Source: Vigna angularis
Taxonomy: Eukaryota; Streptophyta; Magnoliopsida; Fabales; Fabaceae
Assembly: GCF_016808095.1 (NCBI RefSeq)
Contig: NC_068980.1
Location: 8,528,501 to 8,592,500, forward strand
DNA: 64,000 bases
Direction: 5' to 3'
Under the pieces are notes generated by a model. That model did not search any database and was not told the DNA's origin. It saw only the letters and a program-made list of their open reading frames with translations. This document shows, one piece after another, positions 36,926-48,314 of this stretch. The position numbers and the translations under genes are program-made. Positions within the stretch are counted from its first letter, which is position 1; each line of letters opens with the position of its first letter.

Positions 36926-38345
36926 ATTAGTGTATGAATAAATTGATGTAATGTAAATTATTAGACTCGTTTAATCAATGCATTGACAAAGTCATTCAAT
37001 ATGTATCATTAGACTCGTTTAATCAATATATGGATACATTCGTCTAATGTATATTGTGAGGCTCATCTAATTAGTATATGAAAAAACTTGTGTAATGTAT
37101 ATTGTAAGACTCGCTTAACCATAGAATGGATAGAATAATCTAATGTGTATTAAAAGATTCATCTAGTATGTGTATGAATAGACTCATCTAACATATATTG
37201 TTAAACTAGTATAATTAGTGTATGGATAAACTTGTCTAATGTGTGTTATAAAACTCATTTGATCAATGCATGAAAGTATCTATTTAATGTGTATTCTTAT
37301 ACTCATCTAACTCATCTAATCAATGTATGAAATGACTCATTTAATATTTTTTGTTATACTCATTTAATCAATACATAGTCAAACTTGTTTAATGTGTATT
37401 GTTAGACCTGTGTAGTGGTTTTTACTATACTCATCTAATCAATGTATGAATAAACTTGTCTAATATGTATTGCAAGATTTATATGAGTAGTAAATGAACA
37501 TACTTGTCTAATATTTATTAATAGACTCCTCTAATTTATGTGTTGAAATACTTGTCTAATGTATATTCTAGAATCGTGTAATAAAAATAAGAATAACTCA
37601 TTTAATGTGTATTGCTAGACTTGTTTAATTAATACATCGACAATCTCCTCTAATTTTTTTGCTTTGCTCATCTAATCGGCTTGTTCTCAGGCTTTTCTTA
37701 TAAGTTTTGTTATACTCGTCTAATCAATGTATGAAAGGACTTGTCTAATATTTTATGTTATACTTATCTAATTATTGTATGGACAATCTTGTGTAATTTT
37801 TTTTCTATATTCTTCTAATCAATATATGGAAAGACTAGTCTGATGTGTACTGCTAGACTTGTCTAATCAATACATCGATAAACTCATATAATATGTATTA
37901 TTAGACTTGTTTAATCAGTATACGAACTCACATAATGTGTATTTCAGACTCGTGTAATGTGTATCGCAAGACTGATCTAATTAATGAGTGGACAAAGTCA
38001 TCTAATATATATTAAGAAACTCGTCTAATTTGTATATAGACAAACTTGTGTAATGTATACTATTAGACTTGTTCAATCAGAGTACAAACATACTCGTCTA
38101 GTATTTCTTGTTAGAATCGTTTAACTAATGTACGAACATAGTCTTACAATCTATGCATTTGCATACTCTAATTGTATTGCTAGTCTTGTTTAACTAGTGA
38201 ATGGGTAAATTTGTCTATTGTATATGAATAGAGTCATATAATTTATGTATGGAGAAACAGACTTATATAATATATATTGTCAGACTTGTCTTATCCACAA
38301 ACTCGTTTAGTATTTGTTACTAAACTTATTTAATTATTGTATGAG
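36926..38345. repeat. 1.4-kb degenerate tandem array, unit about 45-55 bp
   Basis: The unit reads roughly AGACTCGTCTAATCAATGTA followed by a TGGATAAACT part and CTTGTCTAATGTGTATTGTT. About 25-30 units run across the block with heavy substitution and small indels. The invariant core is (C/T)T(C/T)GT(C/T)TAAT. It begins and ends abruptly in AT-rich DNA and has no long open frame. Confidence 0.8.
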
Positions 38346-39350
38346 CAAACAAATGTAGAAAAAAAAATCTATTTTTATTTAAAATATAAAATAATAAAAT
38401 TAGTTTAAAGTACGTTTTAGTTTGAAATGTTTAAAACATATTAAAAAAACAAAACAATAGTATAGCATAGTTTATTGAAATTATTTTGTAGTTACATTTA
38501 ATTTGAAATAAGCATTTTTTTTCATTTGCTCAAATTTTTAATAGTTTAGTTCAATAGAATTATTTTGACTACCCTTAATGGTGACATTTGTGGAATGTTT
38601 GAACAACAAATTTGTATAAAGTTTTCATTGATATTTATCTCTCTTTAAGAAAAATTACACTTAGTAGGAGAAGAAATAAGATTAATTTTGGTCATTTTAC
38701 ATTGAATAATTCTTATATGTATGTGCTTTCAGTAGGAGTACAATTATTTACCCAGTTTGACTTCAATACTTAGAAAATACTCCACTATGAGAAAAAAACT
38801 TTGTTATTTATATATCATATTAAAAACATATTTAATCATATAAATCAATATATACACGTTACTATGGCCTTGTAACTAACCAATCGGGTAACTGATAAAA
38901 TAATTGGAAGAACCGTGCGATTGACATGTCACGATATCACTTCTTGACCGCTTAATCCGGACAATCATTGAGCGGAGTTAAGACGTAATTAATGTGAAAA
39001 TAGTTACTCATTGAGCGGAGTTAAGACGTAATTAATGTGAAAATGGTTACTGCTAAACAGTTAAGGTTTACATTAATGACCATTAAAAGGTAAATTAATT
39101 GGTGAAGTTCTTTTAAACTAAGGGTTTCATTTCGAGATAAACTCATTTTGACTCACTATTTAATTACAAAAGATCTGCAGAAAAAAAATTCTGACTTAAA
39201 TGTCAGAGTGTTTTCTGCATGTCACTCCATACATCGATCGATCAAAACGTTCGACACATTAGAACATCACTAAGACGAGTTCTTCGTCCCATTTGAGCAT
39301 AAACAATACAAATAAGTAATTGAAACTTCGTGTATACAATATCACATTTA
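38346..39350. other. Intergenic DNA with a 43-bp tandem duplication
   Basis: The unit beginning CATTGAGCGGAGTTAAGACG occurs at 38966-39008 and again at 39009-39051 with one difference. No genes recognised. Confidence 0.6.
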
Positions 39351-39490
39351 TATGCCTATTATCACAATACTGGTTCAGGTTCAAACAAATCGAAACGTGT
39401 GAAAAGGGTTTGAATTTAGAACCTTACATCAAAAACTGCACATTGGATCTCACCTTCCAAGTTCTGTAGTGGAACTCATTTGATTGAAAC
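39351..39490 (+). pseudogene. Pectinesterase 3'-end relic
   Basis: Translation gives YAYYHNTGSGSNKSKRVK, matching YAEYHNTGPGSDKSKRVN of the intact pectinesterase at 24314. After a frame change it gives SKTAHWISPSKF, matching SKAARLFSPSKF. These are the last conserved blocks of the enzyme. No upstream catalytic blocks (QDTL, DFVFG) are found nearby, and stops interrupt the rest, so this is a decayed fragment. It shows that a second pectinesterase once lay here, by tandem duplication or by a copied fragment. Confidence 0.8.
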
Positions 39491-39563
39491 AGACACCATA
39501 GACAAAAACAGACAAGATGGGGGCGTGAAATTTAAAATGATGTACTATAAATTTAAAATCATG

Positions 39564-39565
<2 letters not shown>

Positions 39566-39632
<67 letters not shown>
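39566..39632. repeat. (AT)n microsatellite
   Basis: About 66 bp of alternating AT just downstream of the pectinesterase relic. Confidence 0.95.
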
Positions 39633-39637
<5 letters not shown>

Positions 39638-40349
39638 CTTTGAACTAATCCATTTTTTGAAACATTAATTAATTTAGTTATTGACATTAAATTTGTTAAT
39701 GATTTGCAGTGTTGTTCCCACATTATATTTAATATCTATTTTCCTTAATGTTTTGCTACTTAAATTATTAATGTATAGAGAAAGAATAATAATTTATTTG
39801 CGACTACCCTGGAATCCTAACAATAAAGAAAATAAAGGTTTGTCTCGTTAATATTTTTTCCTTGAAAGCTTATCTCATTAATATTTAGTATCTCGTTAAA
39901 TGTTGGTAATTTGCTTAGGATATTTCAAAAATAATTAACTCGAACCCACAAATAATTTACTGAAATGAAATCTATATTCAAGGACAAAGTAAATTTTTAG
40001 AAAAAAAAAAACGGAAGTTTCTCCCATGATTCAAACAATGCACAATCGATTTTATTTTCTTTCAAATTGCTTGGTTGTTTCAAGAATTTAATTTCATCGA
40101 TAATCAAAGGAGGCAATTAAATATCATTCATCTAATTCATAATTCATTAATACAAAACCATTAATTCTTAGCAGAGTTTCATATGACAAAATCTCATGAA
40201 AACAAAGAAATCACATCCTAAAGTAAATAACCTTATATTTGAATGAGCACATGCTAGATCCAAACAAACAAGCAACCTAGAATATTCTCTGTTGGTTACT
40301 ACAGGTTTTTTTTTAACCTTAAATCTGTAACAATTAAATAGGCAAAACA
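39633..40349. other. AT-rich intergenic DNA and 3' flank of the first lectin kinase
   Basis: Nothing coding. The part nearest 40349 should contain the 3' UTR of the minus-strand kinase gene. Confidence 0.5.
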
Positions 40350-42416
40350 TTATCTGTTTACTATGGTGATTTCTGATTCTGATCCTGGAAAAGTGCTTGT
40401 GCCACTTCCAGAGGTCCAAGAATTGAGACTGAACATCTTAATTTCATCAAATGTTGGGTAACCACTGCATGGAAAATCACATTTAGACCACATTACAGCT
40501 GATTTTACTTTTCCAAGCAAACTCATCTCCATGTTTTCTTCCTCAGTGTTGTCCATTTCCCCGTCCAACATTTTCACCACCTGCCTCATCGTTGGTCGAA
40601 TGCTAGGGTCTGAATTTGAACACAACAAACCCAAATGAAGCAATCTTTCAGCTTCCTGTGTGCTGTATCCCCATTTAGCCTTCAACCTTTCATCAACAGC
40701 ACTTTGCAATTGGCCTTGCATCATTAGAGACATTATCCAATCAGTAAGACCTGGTTTATGTTCTTCAATTGATCTTCGCCCGCAAATTACTTCCATCACC
40801 AATATTCCAAAACCAAACACATCAGACATAGTTGACACTGCTCCTGTTCGAATCACTTCAGGAGCAATGTATCCTATTGTCCCAATTACTCTTGTTGTGC
40901 TGGCAACTTGTCCATGATGATCATGCATACGAGCCAATCCAAAATCTCCCAGCCTTGCATTCATGTCTTTGTCAATAAGAACATTGCACGCTTTGATGTC
41001 CCCATGCAAGACCTTAACTTCCCAACCTTCATGCAGGTACAGAATCCCTGTGGCTACATTTTTCAAAACTTTAATCCTCTCTTCCCATGCCATCACCATT
41101 CTCTCTTCACACTCAAATATCCTTTTGTCTAAACTTCCCATGCTCATGAAGTCATAAACTAGAATCAAATTTCCCCTTTCTTTTTTGCACCAACCTCTCA
41201 ATCCTACTAAATTTTTGTGCTTCATTCTGCCTAGAATTGAAACCTCGGCCAAAAACTCTCTCATCCCTTCTTCCCTTTCTTGAGGGATTCTCTTCACTGC
41301 AACTTCTGCTCCATGCAAAACCCCTTTATACACCTTCCCGTTCCCTCCAACAGCAACCACATTCTCTTCAGAAAACCCTCCTGTTGCTGCATAAATATCA
41401 TGGAAACCAATCCTATGAGGCCAATACTCCAGTTCCCAGTCCTCAACTTCTTCTAGTGTCTTGCGGCTGCGCAGAATGAAAAAAACTACAAAACCAGAGC
41501 CAATGATTAACACACACAAAATAATGCTCACACCTGCAGCCAAAACTCGCCCTTCAGAAAACCACCTTTTATGATGTACAAATGAAGGCAAATTTTCTGT
41601 CACCAAAGCATCACCTATTGAAAAATTTGAATTACTAAAACTCCAAGCAAGAATCCTAGTACTGTCTACTATCTTCCCTGTTGCTGCAGTGAATCCAACA
41701 TACGTTTCATCCATTAGAACCCCTGAAAGGCTTACATTACTACTGATAAGAGGCACTCTGGGCTTCTTTCTTCCTGCCCGAGTTATAGTAACGTTAAGTT
41801 GAGAGTGCATAAATTCAATCCATACCTGATAGTTCTCTCCATTTTTTAGCTCCAACACCTTAAACTTTTTGTCACCTTTTCCTCCCCAATAACCAGCTTC
41901 GTGCGAAGTCAAAGAGCGAAGCGAGTTTATGTCAACACCGACATGATTATCACTAATATCATTGAACTCTTCTTCATTTTGTACTATATCAAACTCAACT
42001 CCAAAAACATGATTCTGAGGGTTGCCTTCGTTGGTAAGATTGAAAAGACCGATATACTCTGCTGCAGTGGTACCATTTACGCCTCTTGATGATGTGAACA
42101 GGAAGACAAAGCCATGGCCAGTGATAAAGTTTTTAATGGGAGCAATTGAGAAAATGAAGGAGGTTGCAAAGGGGAGTAAAGTGGGGGAGTTGGCTTTTTT
42201 GGTAGGTATTTTGTGAGGGTAAAAAGCACGGCCTATGGAAAAGAAACTCGAATTTGTGAGAGTCAGAATGGATGTTTGTACAGAAGCATTTCCATATAGA
42301 ATGATGTTTGTGGAGTTGAAGTTTGTGTTATAGACAAATTCGGTAGTGGAAACTGAACACAAAGTGGTTGCAGTGTGAAGAAGAAAAACAAGGAGCTTCA
42401 ATGGAGACATTGGCAA
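40350..42416 (-). CDS. L-type lectin-domain receptor kinase (LecRK-VII-like), non-RD
   Basis: Intronless, 688 aa. Order: signal peptide (about 1-23), legume-lectin domain (about 24-275, with FGVEFD and DNHVGVD blocks of the sugar/metal-site strands), a single membrane segment (VLAAGVSIILCVLIIGSGFV region, about 290-315), kinase domain (about 345-625), and a Ser-rich tail. It is a plasma-membrane receptor-type kinase; ligands are unknown. The kinase resembles the Arabidopsis LecRK-VII group. Oddities: the HRD motif reads HGD (471-473, Gly codon GGG at 41001-41003), making it non-RD while keeping the catalytic Asp; and the P-loop reads VVAVGGNGKVYKG, with Ala where the first Gly should be. DFG and APE are kept (APE as APEVIR). 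The tandem paralogue 1.3 kb upstream has canonical motifs. No stop or frameshift is seen, so the gene looks intact. Confidence 0.92.
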   Translation of the reverse strand: MPMSPLKLLVFLLHTATTLCSVSTTEFVYNTNFNSTNIILYGNASVQTSILTLTNSSFFSIGRAFYPHKIPTKKANSPTLLPFATSFIFSIAPIKNFITGHGFVFLFTSSRGVNGTTAAEYIGLFNLTNEGNPQNHVFGVEFDIVQNEEEFNDISDNHVGVDINSLRSLTSHEAGYWGGKGDKKFKVLELKNGENYQVWIEFMHSQLNVTITRAGRKKPRVPLISSNVSLSGVLMDETYVGFTAATGKIVDSTRILAWSFSNSNFSIGDALVTENLPSFVHHKRWFSEGRVLAAGVSIILCVLIIGSGFVVFFILRSRKTLEEVEDWELEYWPHRIGFHDIYAATGGFSEENVVAVGGNGKVYKGVLHGAEVAVKRIPQEREEGMREFLAEVSILGRMKHKNLVGLRGWCKKERGNLILVYDFMSMGSLDKRIFECEERMVMAWEERIKVLKNVATGILYLHEGWEVKVLHGDIKACNVLIDKDMNARLGDFGLARMHDHHGQVASTTRVIGTIGYIAPEVIRTGAVSTMSDVFGFGILVMEVICGRRSIEEHKPGLTDWIMSLMMQGQLQSAVDERLKAKWGYSTQEAERLLHLGLLCSNSDPSIRPTMRQVVKMLDGEMDNTEEENMEMSLLGKVKSAVMWSKCDFPCSGYPTFDEIKMFSLNSWTSGSGTSTFPGSESEITIVNR

Positions 42417-43695
42417 GGGACTGAAAATGGAAGGAAAACTTTGCCCAATTGAACTTGGCTGCTACATATATATGTGAATCTTCAGCTCTGCTTAGCCCTT
42501 CAAAAGCAAGAGGAAAGCTAGCTTGGTTACGGCCCACGCAGGTTATTGTTATTTATTGTCAATTCAACATATCATGGAAATTTGCATTTATTTCTTAGGA
42601 AAAGGACCACTAAGGTGATCAAGACGTGTATGGTTGAAAAATATCTTACAAGTGTTTATAAGAAAGTGAATATTTGTTGAAGTATTGCTATAATATTTTA
42701 TAAGTTATTTTCAACCAATTTTAAATTAAATTTGTGTTAGATATCATCATCATCTCAGCAATACAGCCAATAATCACCAATCCCAAACCAGTCTTTCTTA
42801 GATATTTGTCTTACACGCATGAGATACCTCGATGTGCTTGGTCTTGGATATTTGTCCTGCATACACGAGATACTCGGGTGTGCCTGGTCTTAAATATTTG
42901 TCCTGCATATATGAGATACTTGGATGTGCTTGGTCCTACATGGTATATTTGGGTGTGCTTTGTAAGACTTAGAACAGAGAAGAGAAGAAAAGAAAAAGCA
43001 GAGTTAATAGTGACAATATCACGAGGTAGAGTTAATAGTGGCAATATCGTTGTCATTTTCCAACTCCAATTTTCTTCTCTTTATTTCACTCTTTTCAAAG
43101 AGGCAATGGAAATAAAGAGGAACAGGGAAATAGATTCCATATCAGCTTCATTTATCATTTCTTGGGAAATAGAACGTAATTATTTGCTACACACGAGTAT
43201 CTTCAAAATTTTGCAAGTCACGTGTTTCTGTCGTTGAAAAAATAATAACAGCAAGAACTCTGACATAAAAGTTGCCAAAAGTCGTCGTATGCTGTAATCA
43301 TGTAGAAATGTGTTGGAATGAAATGAAATAACTAATATTTGCAAGGAACTCTGTTTCAGATGTAATAAATACAGAAAATGAAGACACCACGTATAGATTA
43401 AATTTTTTGTTTCATCCAAGATTTGTCAAAGAAAGAACGTTGAACATGAGTACTATTCAAAGAACTAGAACACCAAAGAAAGAAATTTGAAAAATAAAAT
43501 AAAATTATGGCACAGCAGAGGAAAAAAAAACACCCCAACTTTAAGCAAATCTTAGCAACATCAGTCGTTGAGACTTGAGATCACTATTTTAGCATAACTT
43601 GACTTTTGGAGCAACAAGTGCTCGAACTTTACAAATGTTTGCATTAGCTCTTTGCCATTTCAATATCAACATAGTGATTGAATCAATTGCAGCTC
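42417..43695. other. Spacer between the two lectin kinases
   Basis: Contains the promoter of the 40350-42416 gene on its left and the 3' flank of the 43696 gene on its right, plus a 46-bp triple repeat (42801-42940). A 167-codon open frame on plus (42734-43237) runs through that repeat; I find no sign that it is a gene. Confidence 0.55.
42801..42940. repeat. 46-bp tandem repeat, three units
   Basis: Units begin at 42801, 42847 and about 42893 with GATATTTGTC and contain GAGATAC and TGTGCTTGGTC. A partial fourth copy (TATATTTGGGTGTGCTTTG) follows. They sit about 400-500 bp upstream of the first lectin kinase start. Confidence 0.85.
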
Positions 43696-45789
43696 TCACC
43701 TTCCTTCTGAGACAAACTCTGACTGTGGCTGTGGACTGGGATAAGAGACGCTTAAAGATGCAGTAGAATAAAACTTGGTCTGCAAAATCTCATCAAAGGT
43801 AGGATAATTTACATAGGAAGAACTTGTAGAACTTTTAGACCATGATGCTGCTGAGTTTATTTTTCCAAGCAGACCCAAATGGATGCACTCGTCATTGCAT
43901 TCAGTGCATTTTATTCCCTCCAATGTTTTCACCACTTGCCTCATTGTTGGCCTAGCAACAGGGTCATTACCTACACATAACAAACCCAAATGAAGCATCC
44001 TCTCAGCTTCTTCAGCATTATAACCAATTTGACCCTTCAAACGCTCATCAATAGCACAACTCAACTCCCCTTTCTCCATAAGGGAAAATACCCAATCAAA
44101 CAATGGTGGCTGATCTGCTATGACGGGTCTTCTCCCACACACCACTTCTAGAACCAATACTCCAAAGCTGAACACATCACACGCAGCTGTGGGTCGCCCA
44201 ATTCGAACTAGTTCCGGTGCCATGTACCCCAGAGTCCCTATCACTCTTGTTGTGTCAGCCACATGTTCCTGGCGATGCAGCCTTGCAAGCCCAAAATCCC
44301 CCAATCTAGCATTCATGTCCTTGTCAAGTAGTACATTACAAGCTTTGATGTCCCTATGCAAGACCTCAACTTCCCAACCCTCGTGTAGGTATAAAATCCC
44401 ATCAGCTACATTTTGCAAAACTCTAATTCTTTCTTCCCAGCTCAGCAGCATTGCCTCTTCACACTCAAAGATCCTTTTGTCCAAGCTCTCATTCTCCATG
44501 TAATCATAAACCAGTATAAGTTTTCCTCCTTTTCTTTTGCTCCAACCTCTGAAACCCACTAAATTCCTGTGCTTCATTCTGCCAAGACTTGAAATCTCTG
44601 CCAGAAACTCTCTCATTCCATACTGTGTCTCGTGATTGATGCTCTTCACTGCAACTACCACTCCCTTCAAAACTCCCTTGTATACTTTCCCACTCGTTCC
44701 AATCCCAATCACGTTCTCTTCGGAGAATCCACTTGTTGCATCACAGATCTCCTGATAGCTAATCCTGTGTGGCCAATACTCCAATTCCCAGTCTTCAAAA
44801 TTTTCCTGTTTCTCTTCCCTTCTGGTTTTGAACAAACTATAAAAAAACACCAAAGCACAGAAACCTCCCATAAAAAACGCCCCGAAAGTTACACCTATAA
44901 TGAAACCATTTGATCTAAACAGCGAATTTTTTGGATGCACATACACTGGTAAATGCTTGGTGTTCAAAGCATCACCAATTGAAAAGTTGGAATTGCTAAA
45001 ACTCCAAGCTAAGATTCTACAATAGTCCACCATTTTCCCTGTTGCTCCAGAAAACCCCATATACATTTCATCCAACAAGACCCAAGAAAGGTTAATCGGT
45101 TTACTGATCAAAGGCCTGCGAGGCTTCTTTTTCCCTGCCGGTGCCATAGTAACATTAATCACCGAATCCTCAAACTCAATCCAAACCTGATAATTTCTAC
45201 CATCAGCTAGTTTCAAATCCTCCCATTCCTCGCCCTCTCTCCCACCCCAGAACCCAGCAGGCTCAGAATACTCCGAAATCATCGAATTCAAGTCCACGCC
45301 CACATGATTATCATTCTCCTCATTGAACTCCTCGTTCCTAAAATCATCAAACTCAACCGCAAAAACATGGTTGGAGGAGTTCCCTGAAGTAGAGCGGTTA
45401 AACAAGCCCAAGTAGTTCCCCGATAGAGCTCCATTTACGGCCATCAACGGCGCGAAAATAAAAGCAAAACCATGAGCAACAGGGAAGTTCTCACAAGGGG
45501 CAACAGAGAAGATGAAGGAAGTTGCAAAGGGAAGAACAGTGGAAGAGTTGGATGGCTTCGTTTTTATTTTCTGAGGGTAAAAGGCACGTCCTATGGAGAA
45601 GAAAGTTTTGTTTGTGAGCGTGAGAATTGAGTTCTGGATGGTGGCATTCCCATAGAGTTTCACGTTAGAGGAGTTGAAGTTCCTATTGTAGACAAATTCA
45701 TTTGCGGACACAGAAATCAAAACTTGAAGAACCAAATTAAGGACAAGAAAAAACAAAGCAAGAGAAGACATTGTGGGTGGCAAGAACAA
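43696..45789 (-). CDS. L-type lectin-domain receptor kinase (LecRK-VII-like), RD
   Basis: Intronless, 697 aa from the first Met; the second Met (residue 7) is an equally good start before the hydrophobic signal peptide. Order: signal peptide, legume-lectin domain (about 30-280; VFAVEFDD and DNHVGVD), one membrane segment (GFIIGVTFGAFFMGGFCALVF, about 305-330), kinase domain (about 355-640), Ser-rich tail. Kinase motifs are canonical: GIGTSGKVYKG, VAVKS, HRD at 478-480, DFGLAR, and GYMAPELVR. It is a tandem paralogue of the gene at 40350, in the same orientation with a spacer of about 1.3 kb, and the two align along their whole length. It is expected at the plasma membrane as a receptor-type kinase; no ligand can be named from sequence. 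Confidence 0.93.
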   Translation of the reverse strand: MFLPPTMSSLALFFLVLNLVLQVLISVSANEFVYNRNFNSSNVKLYGNATIQNSILTLTNKTFFSIGRAFYPQKIKTKPSNSSTVLPFATSFIFSVAPCENFPVAHGFAFIFAPLMAVNGALSGNYLGLFNRSTSGNSSNHVFAVEFDDFRNEEFNEENDNHVGVDLNSMISEYSEPAGFWGGREGEEWEDLKLADGRNYQVWIEFEDSVINVTMAPAGKKKPRRPLISKPINLSWVLLDEMYMGFSGATGKMVDYCRILAWSFSNSNFSIGDALNTKHLPVYVHPKNSLFRSNGFIIGVTFGAFFMGGFCALVFFYSLFKTRREEKQENFEDWELEYWPHRISYQEICDATSGFSEENVIGIGTSGKVYKGVLKGVVVAVKSINHETQYGMREFLAEISSLGRMKHRNLVGFRGWSKRKGGKLILVYDYMENESLDKRIFECEEAMLLSWEERIRVLQNVADGILYLHEGWEVEVLHRDIKACNVLLDKDMNARLGDFGLARLHRQEHVADTTRVIGTLGYMAPELVRIGRPTAACDVFSFGVLVLEVVCGRRPVIADQPPLFDWVFSLMEKGELSCAIDERLKGQIGYNAEEAERMLHLGLLCVGNDPVARPTMRQVVKTLEGIKCTECNDECIHLGLLGKINSAASWSKSSTSSSYVNYPTFDEILQTKFYSTASLSVSYPSPQPQSEFVSEGR

Positions 45790-47358
45790 GAGAACTGAAG
45801 ATAAAAGGAAGAACTAAGAACAAATACGTCAAAGCCTAGTTAATGATGCAGTTACACCGAACATTAACAATATACATAGTACAATAGAAGACCTTGGGTT
45901 TACTTTTGATGAAGATTTAGATTTAGTTTCATTGAATCCTGAATTTAGCCGAACATTGGCATTGGTTGGTAGAGCTGGCGGCGAGACAAAAATTCCTGGA
46001 AAGTAGAAAGAAACTTAGCAATGGCTACAATCACAAAATTAAATAAATAAATAAATAAAATAAAATAAGTAGTGGACACTAGTGATGGTCAAGCATTTTC
46101 TAAAAATAAATAACAGAGTGAAATTTGAGGAAGAACAGATGGATGAAATTGTTTATTTTTCCGACAAAGATCCAACGACCCGACCGCCCTAAGAAGTCAT
46201 GGATTTGTAGTTTGTAATAAGTGGGTTAGTTAAAGGGACTTCAATTTTATTTTTCCTTTTAAAAAAATGCACACTCATTTACCCTTTAGTTTGTGTTTAT
46301 TCGTGGTCAAATTTTTAAATTATCGTTTAATATCTTAATCTCAACTCATAATTAAAAAATCTAAATAATTTTAAAGTAATAAACACGGTATCCAACTTGA
46401 TCTCCTGGTACGAAATTTGAATTTTTTTTATATGAAAAATATAATTAAAAAGAGAGATTCCACTAAAAAGTATCTAACTAACTTTTTTATAAAAGCGATT
46501 TTCAAAATAATGTTTACATATTCACACTTAACACTCATGCAATGCAATGCATCTCATACTTATATAGAAGTAGCTACAACCATGTTATATAAATGTTCAC
46601 ACATGGACATATTCATTAATTAGTGATTAAATATTTAATGTAATTTCTATGTGATTATGTCTTTTAAGTGACACGACCACTTGTTTAAATATATATTGTC
46701 AATAAATTTATTATATTTTTCTGTTTATATTTTTCTTCTCAACTTAACATACTGTGAATGATAATAGATTTTTATTAGAAAACATAGCTTTAACTCATAC
46801 ATTTCCAACAACACAAGATTATTTAATATTTTGATGAATATTTTGTTTTTATGTATGTCAACTTGGTAAATGCTTAATTTGATTAATAGAAAAAATACAT
46901 TTGTTCAATTACAAAAATAAGAATGTCCAAGTTGAGTGGAAAGTTATTGGGGGAGTTAAAGCCGTATACGTTTCAAATTATTAGACAAACAGAAAGTATA
47001 AATGAAATACCTATTCTATTAAATACTTATTGAATTTAATTAAAATAAATTACACTATCAATATATTATTTTTAGAACAATTATATTTAAAATTATTAGA
47101 AAAACAGAAAGTATAAATGAAATACCTATTCTATTAAATACTTATTGAATTTAATTAAAATACATTACACTATCAATATATTATTTTTAGAACAGTTATA
47201 TTTAAAATTTATTTTATAATTAATTAGAGTAAATACAGGCATCTGTACCATTTTTTAAATATTTATAAATTATTTAAATTGTAAAAGTAGTAATTAAAAA
47301 AGTAAAATTGGAAAAATAAAAGATATATATAGTTATTAATTCAAATATATATATATAT
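45790..47358. other. Upstream region of the second lectin kinase and AT-rich intergenic DNA
   Basis: The first few hundred bases should hold the promoter of the minus-strand kinase gene; no clear TATA box is singled out. The rest is AT-rich and includes a 115-bp tandem duplication. Confidence 0.5.
46979..47208. repeat. 115-bp tandem duplication
   Basis: AGAAAGTATAAATGAAATAC occurs at 46991 and 47106, and the following 100 bp are almost identical between copies, including CACTATCAATATATTATTTT. Confidence 0.9.
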
Positions 47359-48314
47359 GGGATTTGCTAACTTGAGCACGCCTGCCTGTTTTTTTACTTG
47401 GTACATTTTAGTAATGTGTACAAGGATTTAGTAGACAAAAATACCATAATATATCATGGATTCTAAGTCATAATTAAGTGTATTTTAATAATTTTCATTC
47501 TCATAAAAAAAAAAAGACCACAAACCCTTGCTCACCTCCCTTATTCCTCTCAACCCTTTCTCTCTCATCTCTCCCACTCCATTTTCTCTGTCTATGCTAG
47601 TCCTAATTGAAAAAAATCATAAACATTCGCCTAACCCTAATCTAACTTCTTCACTTATCCAATTTGTTTTTGTGATTTGTGAAGTTAAAGGTTTTATTTA
47701 CCATTACATTCTTCTGACTTAATTTTTAATTGGCTAAACTTGGTTTGATTTTGATCTTGGTTTACTAATGATGGTGTGCTTGCAGAGGGGGAGTTTGTAA
47801 CACAACAAAATTCTAAAATTTAAAAACGAAATTTGTTAAAAATAATCAGAAGGGAAAATATATAACACAACTCTCTAATCAAAAATCAACATCAACATCA
47901 TCAATTATTTTGTTATTAAACTAGCAACAAATGAACGAACAAAACAAGAGCAACAAATTGCGGTGTCACAGGTTGTTGTGTGTGCGTGAGGAAAAGTATG
48001 GAAATAAGAGAGAAATTGGATAAGTGAGGAAGCTAGATTAAGGTTAGACGAGTGTTTCTGATTTTTTCAATTGGAACTAGCATAGAGATGACAGAGAAAA
48101 TATTGGGAGAAAGGGAGAAAAAAGGTTGAGAGGAATGAGGGAGGTGAGCAAGAGTTTAGAATTTTTGTTTTTAATTTTGAGAATGAAAATTATTAAATAC
48201 CCTTAACTTTATAACTTAGAATTCATGATATATTACTATATTTTTGTCTACTAAACTTCGATACACATTGTTAAGATGTATCAACTCAAAAACAGGTGTA
48301 CGCAAGTTAGCAAA

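Noticed and set aside
36926..38345. CRISPR-like reading of the regularly spaced CTCGTCTAAT core
   Set aside because: Repeats are degenerate, spacers are themselves related, and the setting is a plant chromosome.
42734..43237. 167-codon frame on plus between the lectin kinases
   Set aside because: It runs through a 46-bp tandem repeat and has no family similarity; the unit length is not a multiple of three, so the repeat is not coding in origin.
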